A stretch of DNA of 64,000 bases from Calothrix sp. PCC 7716 (GCF_019977735.1 NZ_AP025022.1:17720-81719), one strand, 5' to 3'; positions 17,307-28,400 are shown, counted from the stretch's first letter. Translations and numbers: made by a program. Notes: generated by a model not told the origin, from the sequence alone.

Positions 17307-18050
17307 ATGAATAAATATTTTACTAAAAATATACTAATAGTAGCTCTGTCTAGCTTGTTTCTTACTGACATTGCATTCGCTTATAAAGCACCCAGAAACC
17401 CATCTCGTCCCAAAACGACTACTTCCAACGCAACCAGAAATGATATATGTTTTAACGATACAAAGTCACATTTAACTTTGCTAGCTCCCGTTGGTCATAT
17501 CGGACAAAGCGTATCTCAGCAACCGACATTTTCCTGGTTTTTACCAGATAGCAAACCTCGCAAAATGACGTTTAGCATTTTTGAATACGTTAACAACAAG
17601 AGGGGAAATAAAATTAAAAGCTTTGAGTTTGATAGTAAACCTGGAAGCTTAATGAAATTTTCCCCATCTCAACAAGACTTTACCTTCCAAACAGGAAAAA
17701 CTTATCTTTGGCAAATATCATACATATGTGACCGTAATAACCCTATCAATGATGTGTTTAGAGAAGCTGTAATCGAAATTATCCCAAAATCTCCTATTTT
17801 AACCAGGCAAATTAGTCAAGCAACTACTCCTATGCAACGCGCGCAAGTTTATGCAGATGCAGGATTATGGTATGATGCTTTTGCTGAAGTCTATGAAAAC
17901 CCTCAAGCTAAACAATTGCGAGCAAAACTGCTAGCGACTCTGAGTAAATTAGAGACAGAATCTGCTAATAACACCTCAGAAATAAAGTTGAAAGACTCTT
18001 TAGAACTGCAAGCGTTAGAACTACAAAGAATATCTGTACAAAAACAGTAA
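17307..18050 (+). CDS. DUF928 family exported protein
   Basis: The 247-residue protein has an N-terminal signal peptide (about 1-25, NILIVALSSLFLTDIAFA) and the DUF928 pattern: LTLLAPVGHIGQSVSQQPTFSW, a beta-rich middle, TYLWQISYICD, and a helical C-terminal tail (QRAQVYADAGLWYDAFAEV). DUF928 genes are a recurring neighbour of CHASE2, CHAT and filamentous-haemagglutinin genes in filamentous cyanobacteria; the biochemical role is not known to me. It shares a bidirectional terminator with the convergent CHAT gene. Confidence 0.85.
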   Translation: MNKYFTKNILIVALSSLFLTDIAFAYKAPRNPSRPKTTTSNATRNDICFNDTKSHLTLLAPVGHIGQSVSQQPTFSWFLPDSKPRKMTFSIFEYVNNKRGNKIKSFEFDSKPGSLMKFSPSQQDFTFQTGKTYLWQISYICDRNNPINDVFREAVIEIIPKSPILTRQISQATTPMQRAQVYADAGLWYDAFAEVYENPQAKQLRAKLLATLSKLETESANNTSEIKLKDSLELQALELQRISVQKQ

Positions 18051-18084
18051 ATGTAAGGTGGGTGTTTCCCACCCTACTATTTAC
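18047..18084. terminator. bidirectional terminator hairpin
   Basis: GTAAATGTAAGGTGGG (18047-18062) pairs imperfectly with the segment at 18068-18084 (CCCACCCTACTATTTAC) across TGTTT. The core GGTGGG/CCCACC is perfect. It lies exactly between the converging DUF928 and CHAT genes and includes both stop codons. Confidence 0.65.
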
Positions 18085-20762
18085 ATCCAGTTTCCAATTA
18101 AAATTAAAGGCGCCCAATATCCGGGATGATTATATTGACTGGCAGTTGTACCTTCTTGGAGAAAAGTTTTTTGTACAGCTTGTAATGCTTCAGCTTTAGA
18201 GATTTTTGGTTCAGATAGTAACTTTGTATAAAAATCTACTGAGAATATAGTCGCAACCTCATCATCCAAAGACCATAACGATGCTATCGCAGTTTTGGCG
18301 CCTGCTTGTACTGCAATACCAGCTAACCCCAATGCAGAACGGTTATTTCCTACCGCAGTTTCGCAAGCAGTTAACGTTAATATCTCTAATGGTTCCCTGT
18401 TACGAGAAATTTGACGAATTAACTGGTCTAATTCATTAAACTTTAGTATCTGATTACTACCTTTATTGTCTTTACCCATAACAATAAACGTATTTTGCGG
18501 TTCCGTGCCAAATTTCCCATGAGTAGCAATATGTAAAATAGAATACACTTCTTGACTAAGTGTACGTTTCAAATTTTCTTTCGTCAAATTATCATCCAAC
18601 AACTTCCTGCCAGGAATTTTATTTATAACCTCGGTAATTTCTCGTTCTACACCATCAAGCTTTCTAAATTGTCTACCATTTACTTCTGCTTGTTGACTTA
18701 AACCTAAAGCAAGTACACGTAAATTGTTTCTATTCAAACTATTTGAGTTAGTTAACCTCAAACTTGGGGTAGTGGCAATTGCATATTTTTCCACCAAAAA
18801 CTGTTTACCATTGTGGAGTGCGGACATTGGTACACTGCGTAATATACCATCGTGGATAAATACTAACTTACTAATTCCAGCAGCATCCAACTCAGCTTGA
18901 AAAGGAGCAATCATCCAACTATAGATATTTTGGCTAATTTTTACATCATAATTCTCACTAACCCTTTGTAAACTTCTCCGGAAATTATTTACTTCTTCTG
19001 TCAAATCAGTGCGAGACTTTTCGTACCACTTATATTTATTCCTCTGTCCTGGTAAACTTAAAATTATTGCCGTTTTATCTTTTAAAATTACCGTACTAAT
19101 AACAGCAGTTTTATCATCCTTGACTTCATTAATCTCAATTTTATCCCGAATAAACTCATTAATATTACAATCATTCCCAAAATAGTTTTGCAACTCCGCT
19201 AATCTTAGAGAATCAATAGTATTCAAAGCACTACCAAAATTATTACCTTTACTACTCTTTACCGAAACCAAAGATTTACTCGATACCTGTAACGGAGTCT
19301 CTAAACTCAACCTCATTTCTACCAAATCACGATAAATTGGTTCAATCGTATCTCGAAAATCGAATTGAATATCTCGATTAGCTGTTAAAATATCTTGACG
19401 AATACTCTCTAAAGTATTCAAAGACTTATCATAAGCATCAATTGCTTGCAATATATTACCTTGTTTTCTAAAAATACGTCCAGCTTGCCATTCCCATAAA
19501 TATAAACTATCGGCGCCATTCAAATCTTGTTCAGCTGCTAACCGTGCTTTACGAGTAAACTCCAGTGCTTGAAAATCTCCACCGTAACACTCATAAAGAT
19601 GTCCTAATTGTCCTTGTGCAAACGATTCAGCACGATAATCTTTTATTTTTTGAGCAATAGTAACAGCTTGGTTGAGTAAATTTTCAGCTTGGGGTGATTT
19701 TTGCGAGCTATAGCACTCATATTTACCTCCCAGTTTTCCATCTGAACCCGTACTATGAAGGAACCGTGCTAAATTGACAGACGCATAAACTCTAGTTTGA
19801 TTTTCTGGCAATTTTTCTAACAAGTTAGTAGCTGCCTGTAAACTATTTGCGGCTTCAGTAACATTATTAATGCGATAATAAATAGGGATAAGCGTTTGCA
19901 AAGCCTCTATTTCTCGTTGAAAATCTTTCTGACCCTTGGCAAATTCTCGACTTTTTTGTAAAGACACAATCGCAGCATTATCTTCTGCGCGCGCTTGCTG
20001 TAAAAATCTTGCCTCTGCTTCTTCAGTATCAGCACCTTCTGAAGCTAATTCAGCACGACTGTAATTCAACAAAGCCAAACTATTATGAGCATTGCCTAAA
20101 CTATGATTAATAGCAGCAAAATAATTAGATTTATTTCGTCTTTCAGCTAAATTAGAACTTTGCTTGAGTATCTTAACCGCTTCTTCATAACTTCCTCGTA
20201 ACCTATAAGTATCGCCCAAAATTCCTAAAGCTGTAATCTCTCCCTCTACGTCTTTACTATTGCGAGCAATTTGTACAGCACTATCACCAGCACAACCTGT
20301 GATATCAATATTAGGACTGCACAAAAGCGTCAAAGCCTTTTGTGATTGCCCAATATTATTGTAAACTTGCGCTAGTTCAGCTTTTGACCGTCCCAACATT
20401 TTTACATTACCAACCTGGAGATAATAAGCAATTACCTTCTCCCAATTTTCTTTCGACTGCTGCATCCTCCCTATATATTGATAAGTCCTCGCCAAATTTT
20501 CCCTCACAACCACCGCATCCTCTGGGTTTTTTATCTTCCCTTGCAAAGCTTTCTCCCAAAGTCCTACTGCTCCGATAAAATCTCCGACTCGATAACGCTC
20601 TACACCCTCTTGCACCAACTGGTTAATTGTTTGAGCTACGACTTTCTCCGTTACCACAGAATTGTTAACGTTTGTCAGCCATATACAGCACGTGAGACTG
20701 CATAGAAAGAGAATTCCAAACAGGCGCCGGATTTTGGGTTTACGATATGTACTTGGTATCAT
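18081..20762 (-). CDS. TPR-CHAT domain protein (caspase-like peptidase family)
   Basis: A signal peptide or membrane anchor (about 12-33, FGILFLCSLTCCIWL) is followed by TPR-like helical repeats (about 45-480; ERYRVGDFIGAVGLWEKAL, ALGILGDTYRLRGSYEEAV and others) and a C-terminal CHAT domain (about 590-893). The likely catalytic dyad is His in HIATHGKFG (about 743) and Cys in LTACETAVG (about 799), followed by GLAGIAVQAGAKTAIASLW. CHAT proteins are separase/caspase-clan peptidases; in Nostocales exported TPR-CHAT proteins often accompany haemagglutinin/TpsB clusters and may process surface proteins. Its convergent position with DUF928 and proximity to the TPS genes support that context, but no substrate is known. 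Confidence 0.88.
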   Translation of the reverse strand: MIPSTYRKPKIRRLFGILFLCSLTCCIWLTNVNNSVVTEKVVAQTINQLVQEGVERYRVGDFIGAVGLWEKALQGKIKNPEDAVVVRENLARTYQYIGRMQQSKENWEKVIAYYLQVGNVKMLGRSKAELAQVYNNIGQSQKALTLLCSPNIDITGCAGDSAVQIARNSKDVEGEITALGILGDTYRLRGSYEEAVKILKQSSNLAERRNKSNYFAAINHSLGNAHNSLALLNYSRAELASEGADTEEAEARFLQQARAEDNAAIVSLQKSREFAKGQKDFQREIEALQTLIPIYYRINNVTEAANSLQAATNLLEKLPENQTRVYASVNLARFLHSTGSDGKLGGKYECYSSQKSPQAENLLNQAVTIAQKIKDYRAESFAQGQLGHLYECYGGDFQALEFTRKARLAAEQDLNGADSLYLWEWQAGRIFRKQGNILQAIDAYDKSLNTLESIRQDILTANRDIQFDFRDTIEPIYRDLVEMRLSLETPLQVSSKSLVSVKSSKGNNFGSALNTIDSLRLAELQNYFGNDCNINEFIRDKIEINEVKDDKTAVISTVILKDKTAIILSLPGQRNKYKWYEKSRTDLTEEVNNFRRSLQRVSENYDVKISQNIYSWMIAPFQAELDAAGISKLVFIHDGILRSVPMSALHNGKQFLVEKYAIATTPSLRLTNSNSLNRNNLRVLALGLSQQAEVNGRQFRKLDGVEREITEVINKIPGRKLLDDNLTKENLKRTLSQEVYSILHIATHGKFGTEPQNTFIVMGKDNKGSNQILKFNELDQLIRQISRNREPLEILTLTACETAVGNNRSALGLAGIAVQAGAKTAIASLWSLDDEVATIFSVDFYTKLLSEPKISKAEALQAVQKTFLQEGTTASQYNHPGYWAPLILIGNWM

Positions 20763-21128
20763 ATATTTATAAAGTTAGTATGAACTATTCTCATTCTTAT
20801 TTAAAATAATTGTAAAAAAATATACTTAATTTTCCACCCTACGATTTACTTATATATCGCTTTTTCACAGTTTTAGCAAGTTTTTCCCCGTAGGATAGGC
20901 GTCTCGCCTGTCTGACTTCAGTAAATAAATACATGTAGTTTTATGCAAACTACTTATGTACAAGCGTGTATAGCAATTCACACAAGCATGTATTGAAACA
21001 TCCTTTTTAATTTCCTATTCTATAAATAACAACGCAGACAAAGCATCAAGCTTCTCACAAATTGTGAAAAATTGATTGTGTTGTTACCAACCGAAGTAGA
21101 ACAATTAATCAAGTAAGGAACAATCTTT
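20763..21128. other. divergent promoter region with short repeats
   Basis: This 366-bp stretch lies between the CHAT gene (left) and the GTPase operon (right). It contains AGGCG-TCT-CGCCT, a small hairpin at about 20898-20910 of a kind common in Nostocales spacers, and a direct repeat ACAAGCGTGTAT / ACAAGCATGTAT around 20958-20996. The repeat could be a regulator site for the GTPase operon, but this is inference. AAGGA at 21114-21118 precedes ATG 21129. Confidence 0.4.
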
Positions 21129-21659
21129 ATGGTTTTCAATGAACTAAAAACTGCAGTCACATCTGTGAAAAATACGATTAATTCTTTAATCGATGAGGTG
21201 ATTGATTTAAAGTCTCAAATTATAAATATATCTTTCGTTAATAAATCTGAAGGTCTAAGAATACTTAGCCGCTTGCAAAATATGGTCAAACAAATCTCAA
21301 CATGTCAAAGTAAAGCTGAAGTCGTGACACAAAGAATTAACGCAATGCAAAATAGAATTCAATTTATTTCAAGTAATGAGGCAAACGAATTAGAAGCAGA
21401 CAAAGTTTTAATTACACAGGATTTTAGAACATTACTGAACAATTATGACACAACTTATTCAGAATTAGTACGAAAAAATCTTTGGGCTAATTTACAAGAT
21501 ACTTGGCAGCAATTCAAAAATGGTGTTAACGATGTAGCTGGAAAAGTTATATATTGGTCGTTTACGAACATAGCTCGACCTCTGCTTAATGGTAAGAGAA
21601 GTTCGATAAATGATAAACTTTTACCATCTTCTAATCCTTGGTGGAAAAGCATTTTTTAG
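21129..21659 (+). CDS. coiled-coil protein, first gene of GTPase operon
   Basis: The 176-residue protein is mostly helical (SVKNTINSLIDEVIDLKSQ, GLRILSRLQNMVKQISTCQ, KAEVVTQRINAMQNRIQFI), with heptad-like spacing through about residue 110 and a less ordered C-terminal third. No signal peptide or membrane helix is present, and no family recognised. It is followed 40 bp later by a second coiled-coil gene, then a DUF697-like membrane protein and a dynamin-like GTPase on the same strand. I infer a structural or adaptor subunit of that system. Confidence 0.55.
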   Translation: MVFNELKTAVTSVKNTINSLIDEVIDLKSQIINISFVNKSEGLRILSRLQNMVKQISTCQSKAEVVTQRINAMQNRIQFISSNEANELEADKVLITQDFRTLLNNYDTTYSELVRKNLWANLQDTWQQFKNGVNDVAGKVIYWSFTNIARPLLNGKRSSINDKLLPSSNPWWKSIF

Positions 21660-21699
21660 ATTAATACTTTGTGTTGTTATAACAAGTAACTCAAAAATC

Positions 21700-22134
21700 A
21701 TGGAACAAATTAAAGCTTACGATAAGTTGATAGGTGATATCCAAAAAGACCTCAATCAACTAGAAATTGAGATTAATGCTATACCAGAAATCAATCCGCT
21801 AAATCTACTGCTAAATCTTTTGCAGCAAAACATATTCAAATCCTCTCAAATTCCAGAGCTTTATTCTCGACTAGATAGGCTTAAAGCTAAAACACAAAAT
21901 GGACTTGAATATTACGAAATTGCAGCAATGAAGCCAAGCATTAAAACAGAATCTGAAGCAAAAAGTAATAACGAACAGGAGAACGATAAAACTGATAACA
22001 GCATAAAAGCAAGTCAAAATCAAGAAGTTAACGGCAATAATTATTTTTCACAGCTAATTGATTTGTTAGCAGAAGTTAACCTTCTCGAAAAGCGTTTACG
22101 CCAAAAAGATACTCAAAAATTATCTTTTAGATAG
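21700..22134 (+). CDS. second coiled-coil protein of GTPase operon
   Basis: From ATG 21700 (in-frame ATG 21610 lies inside the upstream gene and is less likely) the protein has 144 residues: helical N-terminal (YDKLIGDIQKDLNQLEIEI), middle helix (IPELYSRLDRLKAKTQNGL), a polar Asn/Glu/Lys linker (about 88-115) and a C-terminal helix (SQLIDLLAEVNLLEKRLRQ). No family is recognised. The helix-linker-helix design and position between another coiled-coil gene and the DUF697-like gene suggest an oligomerising partner of the GTPase. Confidence 0.5.
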   Translation: MEQIKAYDKLIGDIQKDLNQLEIEINAIPEINPLNLLLNLLQQNIFKSSQIPELYSRLDRLKAKTQNGLEYYEIAAMKPSIKTESEAKSNNEQENDKTDNSIKASQNQEVNGNNYFSQLIDLLAEVNLLEKRLRQKDTQKLSFR

Positions 22135-22232
22135 AGTCAACACGCTTCTAATTATAATTTAAAACTCATCAGGGATGATTTACCAATTCAATATCAACAA
22201 CCAATTATTACTTCAATTGTGGAGATAAAATT

Positions 22233-22688
22233 ATGTCTTGGTCACAAAATATTCACATGATGGATGAAAAAGCCGATGAAATTATTGCAGGATGGACTTT
22301 TGGTGCCTTAGCAGCTAACTTATTACCTCCTCCCTTAGATACAATTGCAGTTGGAGCAGTTTTTGCTAGACTAGGCGCCGCAATAGGAGAAGTGTACGGT
22401 GTCACCTTAAATTGGGATACGCTGATCGACATGAGTAAAGCAATTGCATCTGGAGTTGGAAGCGTAGCTACTGCATCTTATATCGGAACTGGTTTACTGA
22501 AATATGTTCCTGGTTTAAATGTCTGGGTTGCATTGTTAGTTCAGCCACCAATGGTAGCAGCAGTTGCTTATGCAGCAGGCAATTCTTTCAAAGATTACTA
22601 TAGATTACAGATTACTGAAGGATGCGATTTAACTATCGAGCAACTTCAAGAAATGGCAAAGTCCCACTTTAGACATAAAATAGGCTAA
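22233..22688 (+). CDS. DUF697-like membrane protein
   Basis: The 151-residue protein has three hydrophobic, Ala/Gly-rich stretches (GWTFGALAANLLPPPLDTIA, SGVGSVATASYIGTGLLKYV, NVWVALLVQPPMVAAVAYAA) arranged as in DUF697 proteins: a Pro-rich turn, an Ala-rich helix, VYGVTL, then a Gly-rich segment and PGLN before the last helix. DUF697 domains are commonly fused to or encoded beside small GTPases and probably act in the membrane. Here it precedes the large GTPase gene, supporting a joint membrane function. GTGGAGATAAA just before ATG 22233 gives a plausible ribosome-binding site. Confidence 0.65.
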   Translation: MSWSQNIHMMDEKADEIIAGWTFGALAANLLPPPLDTIAVGAVFARLGAAIGEVYGVTLNWDTLIDMSKAIASGVGSVATASYIGTGLLKYVPGLNVWVALLVQPPMVAAVAYAAGNSFKDYYRLQITEGCDLTIEQLQEMAKSHFRHKIG

Positions 22689-22771
22689 TACGGGAGCAAA
22701 GCATTATATAGACAAAACTCAAACAAACGGTAAATCTAATTATGTTTATGCTTGTAATTAGATACTCACAC

Positions 22772-22806
22772 AAAAGGCATCTTTTAAATAATTTGATGCC
22801 TTTTAT
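22772..22806 (+). terminator. hairpin with U-run between DUF697-like and GTPase genes
   Basis: AAAAGGCATC (22772-22781) pairs perfectly with GATGCCTTTT (22795-22804), a classic intrinsic-terminator shape. It lies 11 bp before the GTPase start region. Either the GTPase has its own downstream start of transcription, or the hairpin acts as an attenuator that makes GTPase levels lower than its partners'. Confidence 0.65.
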
Positions 22807-22817
22807 GAAATAATTTG

Positions 22818-25259
22818 GTGAAAAAAACTAGTAATAATAAAGCCTCAATTATGGACAACACTGAATCAAATGAAAGTAATTTGCACCACGACGAAACAAT
22901 AAATATCGATAAAGTTATCAACCATGTTGATGATAAAAAAATTAGTCGCAACATTAGTCAAATTATTCAAAGGCGCCAGCATTTAGCAAACAGAGTTCAA
23001 CCAGTTTATCAAAACTTACGAGCATTACTAACAGAAATTCAACATCTTAACCAACATCGTCAAGAAATCAAAACGACACTAGATAATTTTGAAGCTAAAG
23101 AAAGCTTAGACGAAATTAACTTATTATCAATCGAAAAAAGTATTTGTCAAGAAATATTTCACTTAGAACAACTTCAACAGCGTTTCTCTCGTTCTACCCT
23201 TAATATTGGTGTTGTTGGTTGGACAGGACAAGGTAAAAGCACTTTCTTGAAAAGTTTCAGTGGGTTAACAGATAATGAAATACCAGCACTTCCAGGAGGA
23301 GCATGTACCGCAGTCCGCAGTACAATCCAGCATTCTGATGGCGATACTCATGCAATTGTTACTTTTCACTCAGAAACTTCTTTTCTCCAAGAAGTTATCG
23401 CACCCTATTACGAAAAATTAAGTTTAGGAAATCCCCCTGCTAATTTAGATGAGTTTGCAAACTTACCATTTCCTAACCTTCCTAACGATGAGACAACCAC
23501 TAAGCAAACCATGTACAACCATCTTCGCAATGATTATTATTTACCTTTAAATAATTATCGTAATCTCTTGCAAGCTGGTAAACCACGGCAAGTCAAAATT
23601 TCTAAAGATGCAATTAAAAATTATGTAATCCAGCAACGGAATGAAAAAAATCTTCTTACCACTTTCAATCACTTAGCAGTTCGTGAAGTCAAAATTTTAT
23701 GTAGATTTGTGAAAACAGAAGTAAGTCTTTTAGGATTGGTCGATGTTCCTGGTTTAGGGGATACTCGGTTAGGAGACGAAGACTTAATGCTCGAAACTTT
23801 GGGAAGAGAAGTAGATATTGTCATGTTTTTACGAAGACCAGACTCAGTACGTTATTTCTGGGAAAAGCGGGATAATGACCTTTATGATATTGTAAGCAAA
23901 GCATTACCTAATTTTTCTAATCGTGCTTTTCTAGTTCTCAATCATAAAACCACTTCTAGCAACTTCAAAGCTTGTCAGTCGCTAAGAAAGAATCTTGGAG
24001 AAATGAAATTTGTTATGAGCGAAATTGCTGACTGCAACAACCCCGATGAAGCTCACCGAATTTTGGAATTAATTTTACAGTATTTAGATAAGCATATTGA
24101 GGAGTTAGAACTGCGGTATGCAAAGTCATGCCAAGACAGCTTAATTCGTTTATATTACACCATTGAATCTGATTTGGGTAAAGCGCAAAATGCAATGAAG
24201 CAGTTTACCCAAGAGAATAAACTGTTTCGGCGCCTATTTGATGACTTCAAGCGAAACTTATCTAATGGTTTGAGAGATTTAGTAGAAGAATTAGCACAAG
24301 AGCAAAATCTACCCGACCCTGACTTTGAAGCAGTAGTCACAAAAGCATTAGAAGCTTGTGAAAATGAAACAGTAATTCCTTCAGAAGAAGAAATTCGTAA
24401 TCGCGCTCGTAGTTTAGGTTTACATAATTCCTATAAAGCTACTTACTGTGTTTTAATTGCAGAACTTCGCGCTCACCTATCAAAAAACTTTCTTAGTCTT
24501 GATAATGGTTTACAACAAGCTGCCAATCAATTAAAAGTAAGAATAGCAAAAGTATTAATTGAGCAAAGTGGTTTAAGTAATTTAACTGATGCAACAGGCG
24601 CCGCTTTTCTAGAACGTGTCACCGAAATGCTTGTAGAACAAGGAAAATATTCAGAATTAGAATTAGGTTTTCGGACACTAGTTGAATTTAACATCTCTTA
24701 CGGAGCATTGATACTGCAATCAATTCGTCAAAACTTAATGAGTGTTCTTCAACCAGATGAAATTATAAAAAATCATGAGTTGACTGAAGCTACTGCCCAA
24801 ACACCCAAATTATTGGCTAAAGCTGCTATTGTTGCCGGAGTTTCTTCTGCTATAAATATTAATCCTCAAATGGCAGGAGAAGTAATCAACGTAACAGATA
24901 AATTTGCAAATGCAGTGTTAGATTCTGCCTTTGATTTTAATCCCGAAACAGTTCGTGCTAATCTACAACAACTGCACCAACAAGCTCTTAGTAAATGTCA
25001 GGAAACTTTAAAGGGCTGGGTCAAAGCACCAAGTAAAATTAGATACTATATGGCTACTGAATTTGTAGATCGGGTTCTTGATGCAGAAGAAATGGAAGCA
25101 GAGTGGGATGAGTTTTTGCGCGAACCAGAAATTCGCTCTAAAGTCTGGGTAGAATTTAGTCGTATTGAAAAAATGAAACAAGTACACCAGAGTTGGCAAG
25201 ATGCATTACGCAAAGTTTTATCTATGAGTCAGCGCAAGCAGTTTGAGTTCTTGCGTTAA
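22818..25259 (+). CDS. large dynamin-like GTPase
   Basis: An N-terminal coiled coil (about 45-125) is followed by a G domain: P-loop GWTGQGKS (about 134-141), G2 Thr in ACTAVRST, G3 DVPGLGD (about 309-315), and LNHKT in place of the usual N/TKxD. A long helical C-terminal half (about 400-813) contains a hydrophobic segment (KLLAKAAIVAGVSSAI). This layout fits bacterial dynamin-like or GIMAP/septin-like GTPases that remodel or guard membranes; some act against phage. Starts are ambiguous: TTG 22815, GTG 22818 or ATG 22851; no clear ribosome-binding site decides. Partners are the DUF697-like membrane protein and two coiled-coil proteins upstream. Role inferred, not proven. Confidence 0.75.
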   Translation: MKKTSNNKASIMDNTESNESNLHHDETINIDKVINHVDDKKISRNISQIIQRRQHLANRVQPVYQNLRALLTEIQHLNQHRQEIKTTLDNFEAKESLDEINLLSIEKSICQEIFHLEQLQQRFSRSTLNIGVVGWTGQGKSTFLKSFSGLTDNEIPALPGGACTAVRSTIQHSDGDTHAIVTFHSETSFLQEVIAPYYEKLSLGNPPANLDEFANLPFPNLPNDETTTKQTMYNHLRNDYYLPLNNYRNLLQAGKPRQVKISKDAIKNYVIQQRNEKNLLTTFNHLAVREVKILCRFVKTEVSLLGLVDVPGLGDTRLGDEDLMLETLGREVDIVMFLRRPDSVRYFWEKRDNDLYDIVSKALPNFSNRAFLVLNHKTTSSNFKACQSLRKNLGEMKFVMSEIADCNNPDEAHRILELILQYLDKHIEELELRYAKSCQDSLIRLYYTIESDLGKAQNAMKQFTQENKLFRRLFDDFKRNLSNGLRDLVEELAQEQNLPDPDFEAVVTKALEACENETVIPSEEEIRNRARSLGLHNSYKATYCVLIAELRAHLSKNFLSLDNGLQQAANQLKVRIAKVLIEQSGLSNLTDATGAAFLERVTEMLVEQGKYSELELGFRTLVEFNISYGALILQSIRQNLMSVLQPDEIIKNHELTEATAQTPKLLAKAAIVAGVSSAININPQMAGEVINVTDKFANAVLDSAFDFNPETVRANLQQLHQQALSKCQETLKGWVKAPSKIRYYMATEFVDRVLDAEEMEAEWDEFLREPEIRSKVWVEFSRIEKMKQVHQSWQDALRKVLSMSQRKQFEFLR

Positions 25260-25471
25260 CTTTACTCTTCCATACTCACCAGCGTATTATCACTGAATGA
25301 CTTGAAGAAAAATTACAACTGCGCTATAAGTGGTAGTAATTATCACTATCAATACCACAAACAACAGAACTGCATCTCCCTACCCCCTTACCAAAACAAC
25401 CTATAAACCCTCTTTCCCCCTTCCACGTGAGGGTTAGGGGGAATCTATATAGCTTATCACCATGAGTTCAA

Positions 25472-28400
25472 ATGACAGGAGAAATAGTACGAGTGAAAAG
25501 TCTTTATAAATTAGGATTTATTATTACAGCTTCATTTCAAGCATTTTTAATCAACCCATGTTTTGCTCAAAGTAGTAACATAGTTCCCGATAACTCCCTT
25601 GGCGCCGAATCTTCCCAAGTTCTTAGAAATGTTTTTGGCTTGCCCATAGAAGTAATTACAGGTGGCGCGCCACGAGGAATTAACTTATTCCACAGTTTTC
25701 GAGAATTTAACGTTAGTGAAGGGCGGAGCGCCTTTTTTTTTAGTCCAAGTACACAAATACAAAACATTTTAGCGCGCGTTACAGGAAATAACCGTTCAGA
25801 CATATTAGGAACTTTGGGTGTTTTTAGTAGTACCCAAACAAATTTATTTTTAATTAATCCTTCGGGGTTTGTATTTGGCGAAAATGCAGCTTTAAATGTC
25901 AACGGTTCATTCGTAGCAACAACTGCGAACGGAGTTAGCTTAGGAGAAACAGGATTGTTTAGTGCAAATGAACCAGCAAGAAGTAATTTACTTTCAGTTA
26001 ATCCATCTGCGCTTTTTTATAACGCTGTCAACAACCAAGCGCAAATAAGAGTCAACCGTTCTCTTAGCGGTTTACAAGTGCCAAATGGTAAAAGTTTATC
26101 ATTAGTTGGTGGTGACATTAGCATTGATGGTGGCAGATTAAATGCTCCTGGTGGACGAGTTGAACTAGGAGGTTTAGCAGGGGTCGGAACTGTAGGAATA
26201 GCAATAAATAATGGTAATGTCAGCCTTAATTTTGCTTCCAACACTCCACTATCAAACGTTGAACTTAAAAACGATGCGCGAGTCAACACACGCGGTACAG
26301 GAGGAGGAGATATTTTTGTTCGTGCAAATAATTTTACTGCCACAAGTGGAGGGCGCCTAGCTTCAGGTACAGAAGGAGCAGGTAATGGAGGAAATATTAC
26401 CGTTAATGCAAACAACGTTAATTTTTCTGGTGAAGGAATAATTTTTGGCAGTGGTATTTACAATGTTGTAGCACCCGGTAGTTTGGGAAATGCTGGTAAT
26501 ATCTTTATTAATAGTCGTGCTTTTAGTGCTACTAATGGCGGTACTATCAGAGCTAATACTGGTGGTATTGGTAATGGTGGTAATGTCGAAATTATTTCCA
26601 CAGATTCATTCAAATTAATCGATGGAAATATTGACACTAGAAGCGTTGATGTTTCTACAGGAAACGCTGGTAATATTTCAATTACAACAGGCGCCTACAT
26701 AGCATCAGGTAGTAATGCCTATCTCAATTCTGGAACACTCCTAACTGGTCAAAACGCTGGTAATATTATACTAAATGCAGATTCTATAATTTTAGAAAAT
26801 GGTAGTGAAATTAATTCATCGAATATCTTTGGTTTTGGTAATGCAGGAAAAATAGACATTAATGCAAAAAAAGATATTAACCTCTCAGGCGATAGTTCTA
26901 TTCTAGCCCAATCTGCTGGTCAAGGTTCGGGTGGCGCCGTTACAATTAAAACCAACGGTTCAATTTCTTTTATAAATAGTGACATCTTTACTAATGTATC
27001 GTTAGGTTCTAATGGTCAAGCAGGTGACATTAATATCCAAGCTAGCTCACTTTCTATGTCTGATAACTCTGATTTTCTAGCATCAGCATTTCAAGAAGGT
27101 AATGCTGGAAATATAGCAATACAAACCACAGATTTTATAAATTTGAATAACAACAGTCAAATAGCAGCGAATAACAGCACGAAAGCAGGAGGAAATATCT
27201 CACTCTTAACCAGACAGCTAAAACTGAATAATTCAAGTATATCAGGCGCCGCATTGGGAAGTGGAGCAGCAGGTAGTTTAATTATTAAAGCAACTGACGA
27301 AGTAGAAGTCAGCGGTTTGAGTAAATTGACAATGGATACAATAGGAAATGGAAATGCAGGGAATTTGAGAATTGATACCAAAAAGCTAACTATTCAAGAT
27401 GGTTCAAGGGTGTCATCTTCTGCACTAGGAGATAATGGAGCCGGCGGAAATATAGAAATTAATGCTTCAGATGATGTTGAAATTACTGGTACAACACCAG
27501 ATGGTTTAACGAGCAGTAGTATTGGAACTGATACAGCAGGAGCAGGCGCCGCTGGCAATGTTAAGATTAACACAAGTAGATTAATTGTTCGTGATGGCTC
27601 TACAGTTTCATCTTTTGCTGTACCAGGTAGTAGTGGTAAAGGTGGGAATATAGAAATAAACGCTTCTGAGTCAGTAGAAGTTAGCGGTATGCGTCCTAGG
27701 TCATCAAGTTCTAGTAGGATAGATACCGAAAGTAGTGGAACAGGAAATGCGGGAAATATCAAAATTTCTACAGGTAAATTAATGCTTTTAGATGCAGGTC
27801 AAATATCTGCTTCGACATTCGCATCAGGTTTAGGCGGAAAAGTGGATATAAATGCGAGTAACTCTATTCAGATTGATGGACAACGCCTGAACGGATTTTC
27901 TGCAAGTGGAATATTTTCTAAAAGTCAGCCTGCTTTGACAGAAGCACTAGGTAAGGGAGGAGACATTGAAATTAAAACTCCTTCTTTAAATATCAGCAAT
28001 GGAGGTCAAATTAATGCCACAGCTTTGGGTACTGGAGATGCTGGCAGCATTCGCATTAATGTTGATAATTTTTTAAACATGAGAACAGGAGATATTGCCA
28101 CCAGTTCCGCCCGTTCTTCTGGAGGTAATATTCAAATTCAAGCCGGAAATATTCGCTTATTCGATGATAGTGATATTACGACCTTTGTTAATAGCGGCGC
28201 CGGTGGTGGTGGAGATATTAACCTAACAGCTAATACTATTATTGCCCTTGGCGACAGCGATATCCTTTCTTTTGCACGTGATGGCAAAGGTGGAAACATT
28301 AATTTCAACACCACAGGCTTTTTCAACGCACCCCTATATCGTCCTGGTTCAGCACTTACAACTATCGCAACTCGTAATCAACTAGAACGTAACAACCGCG

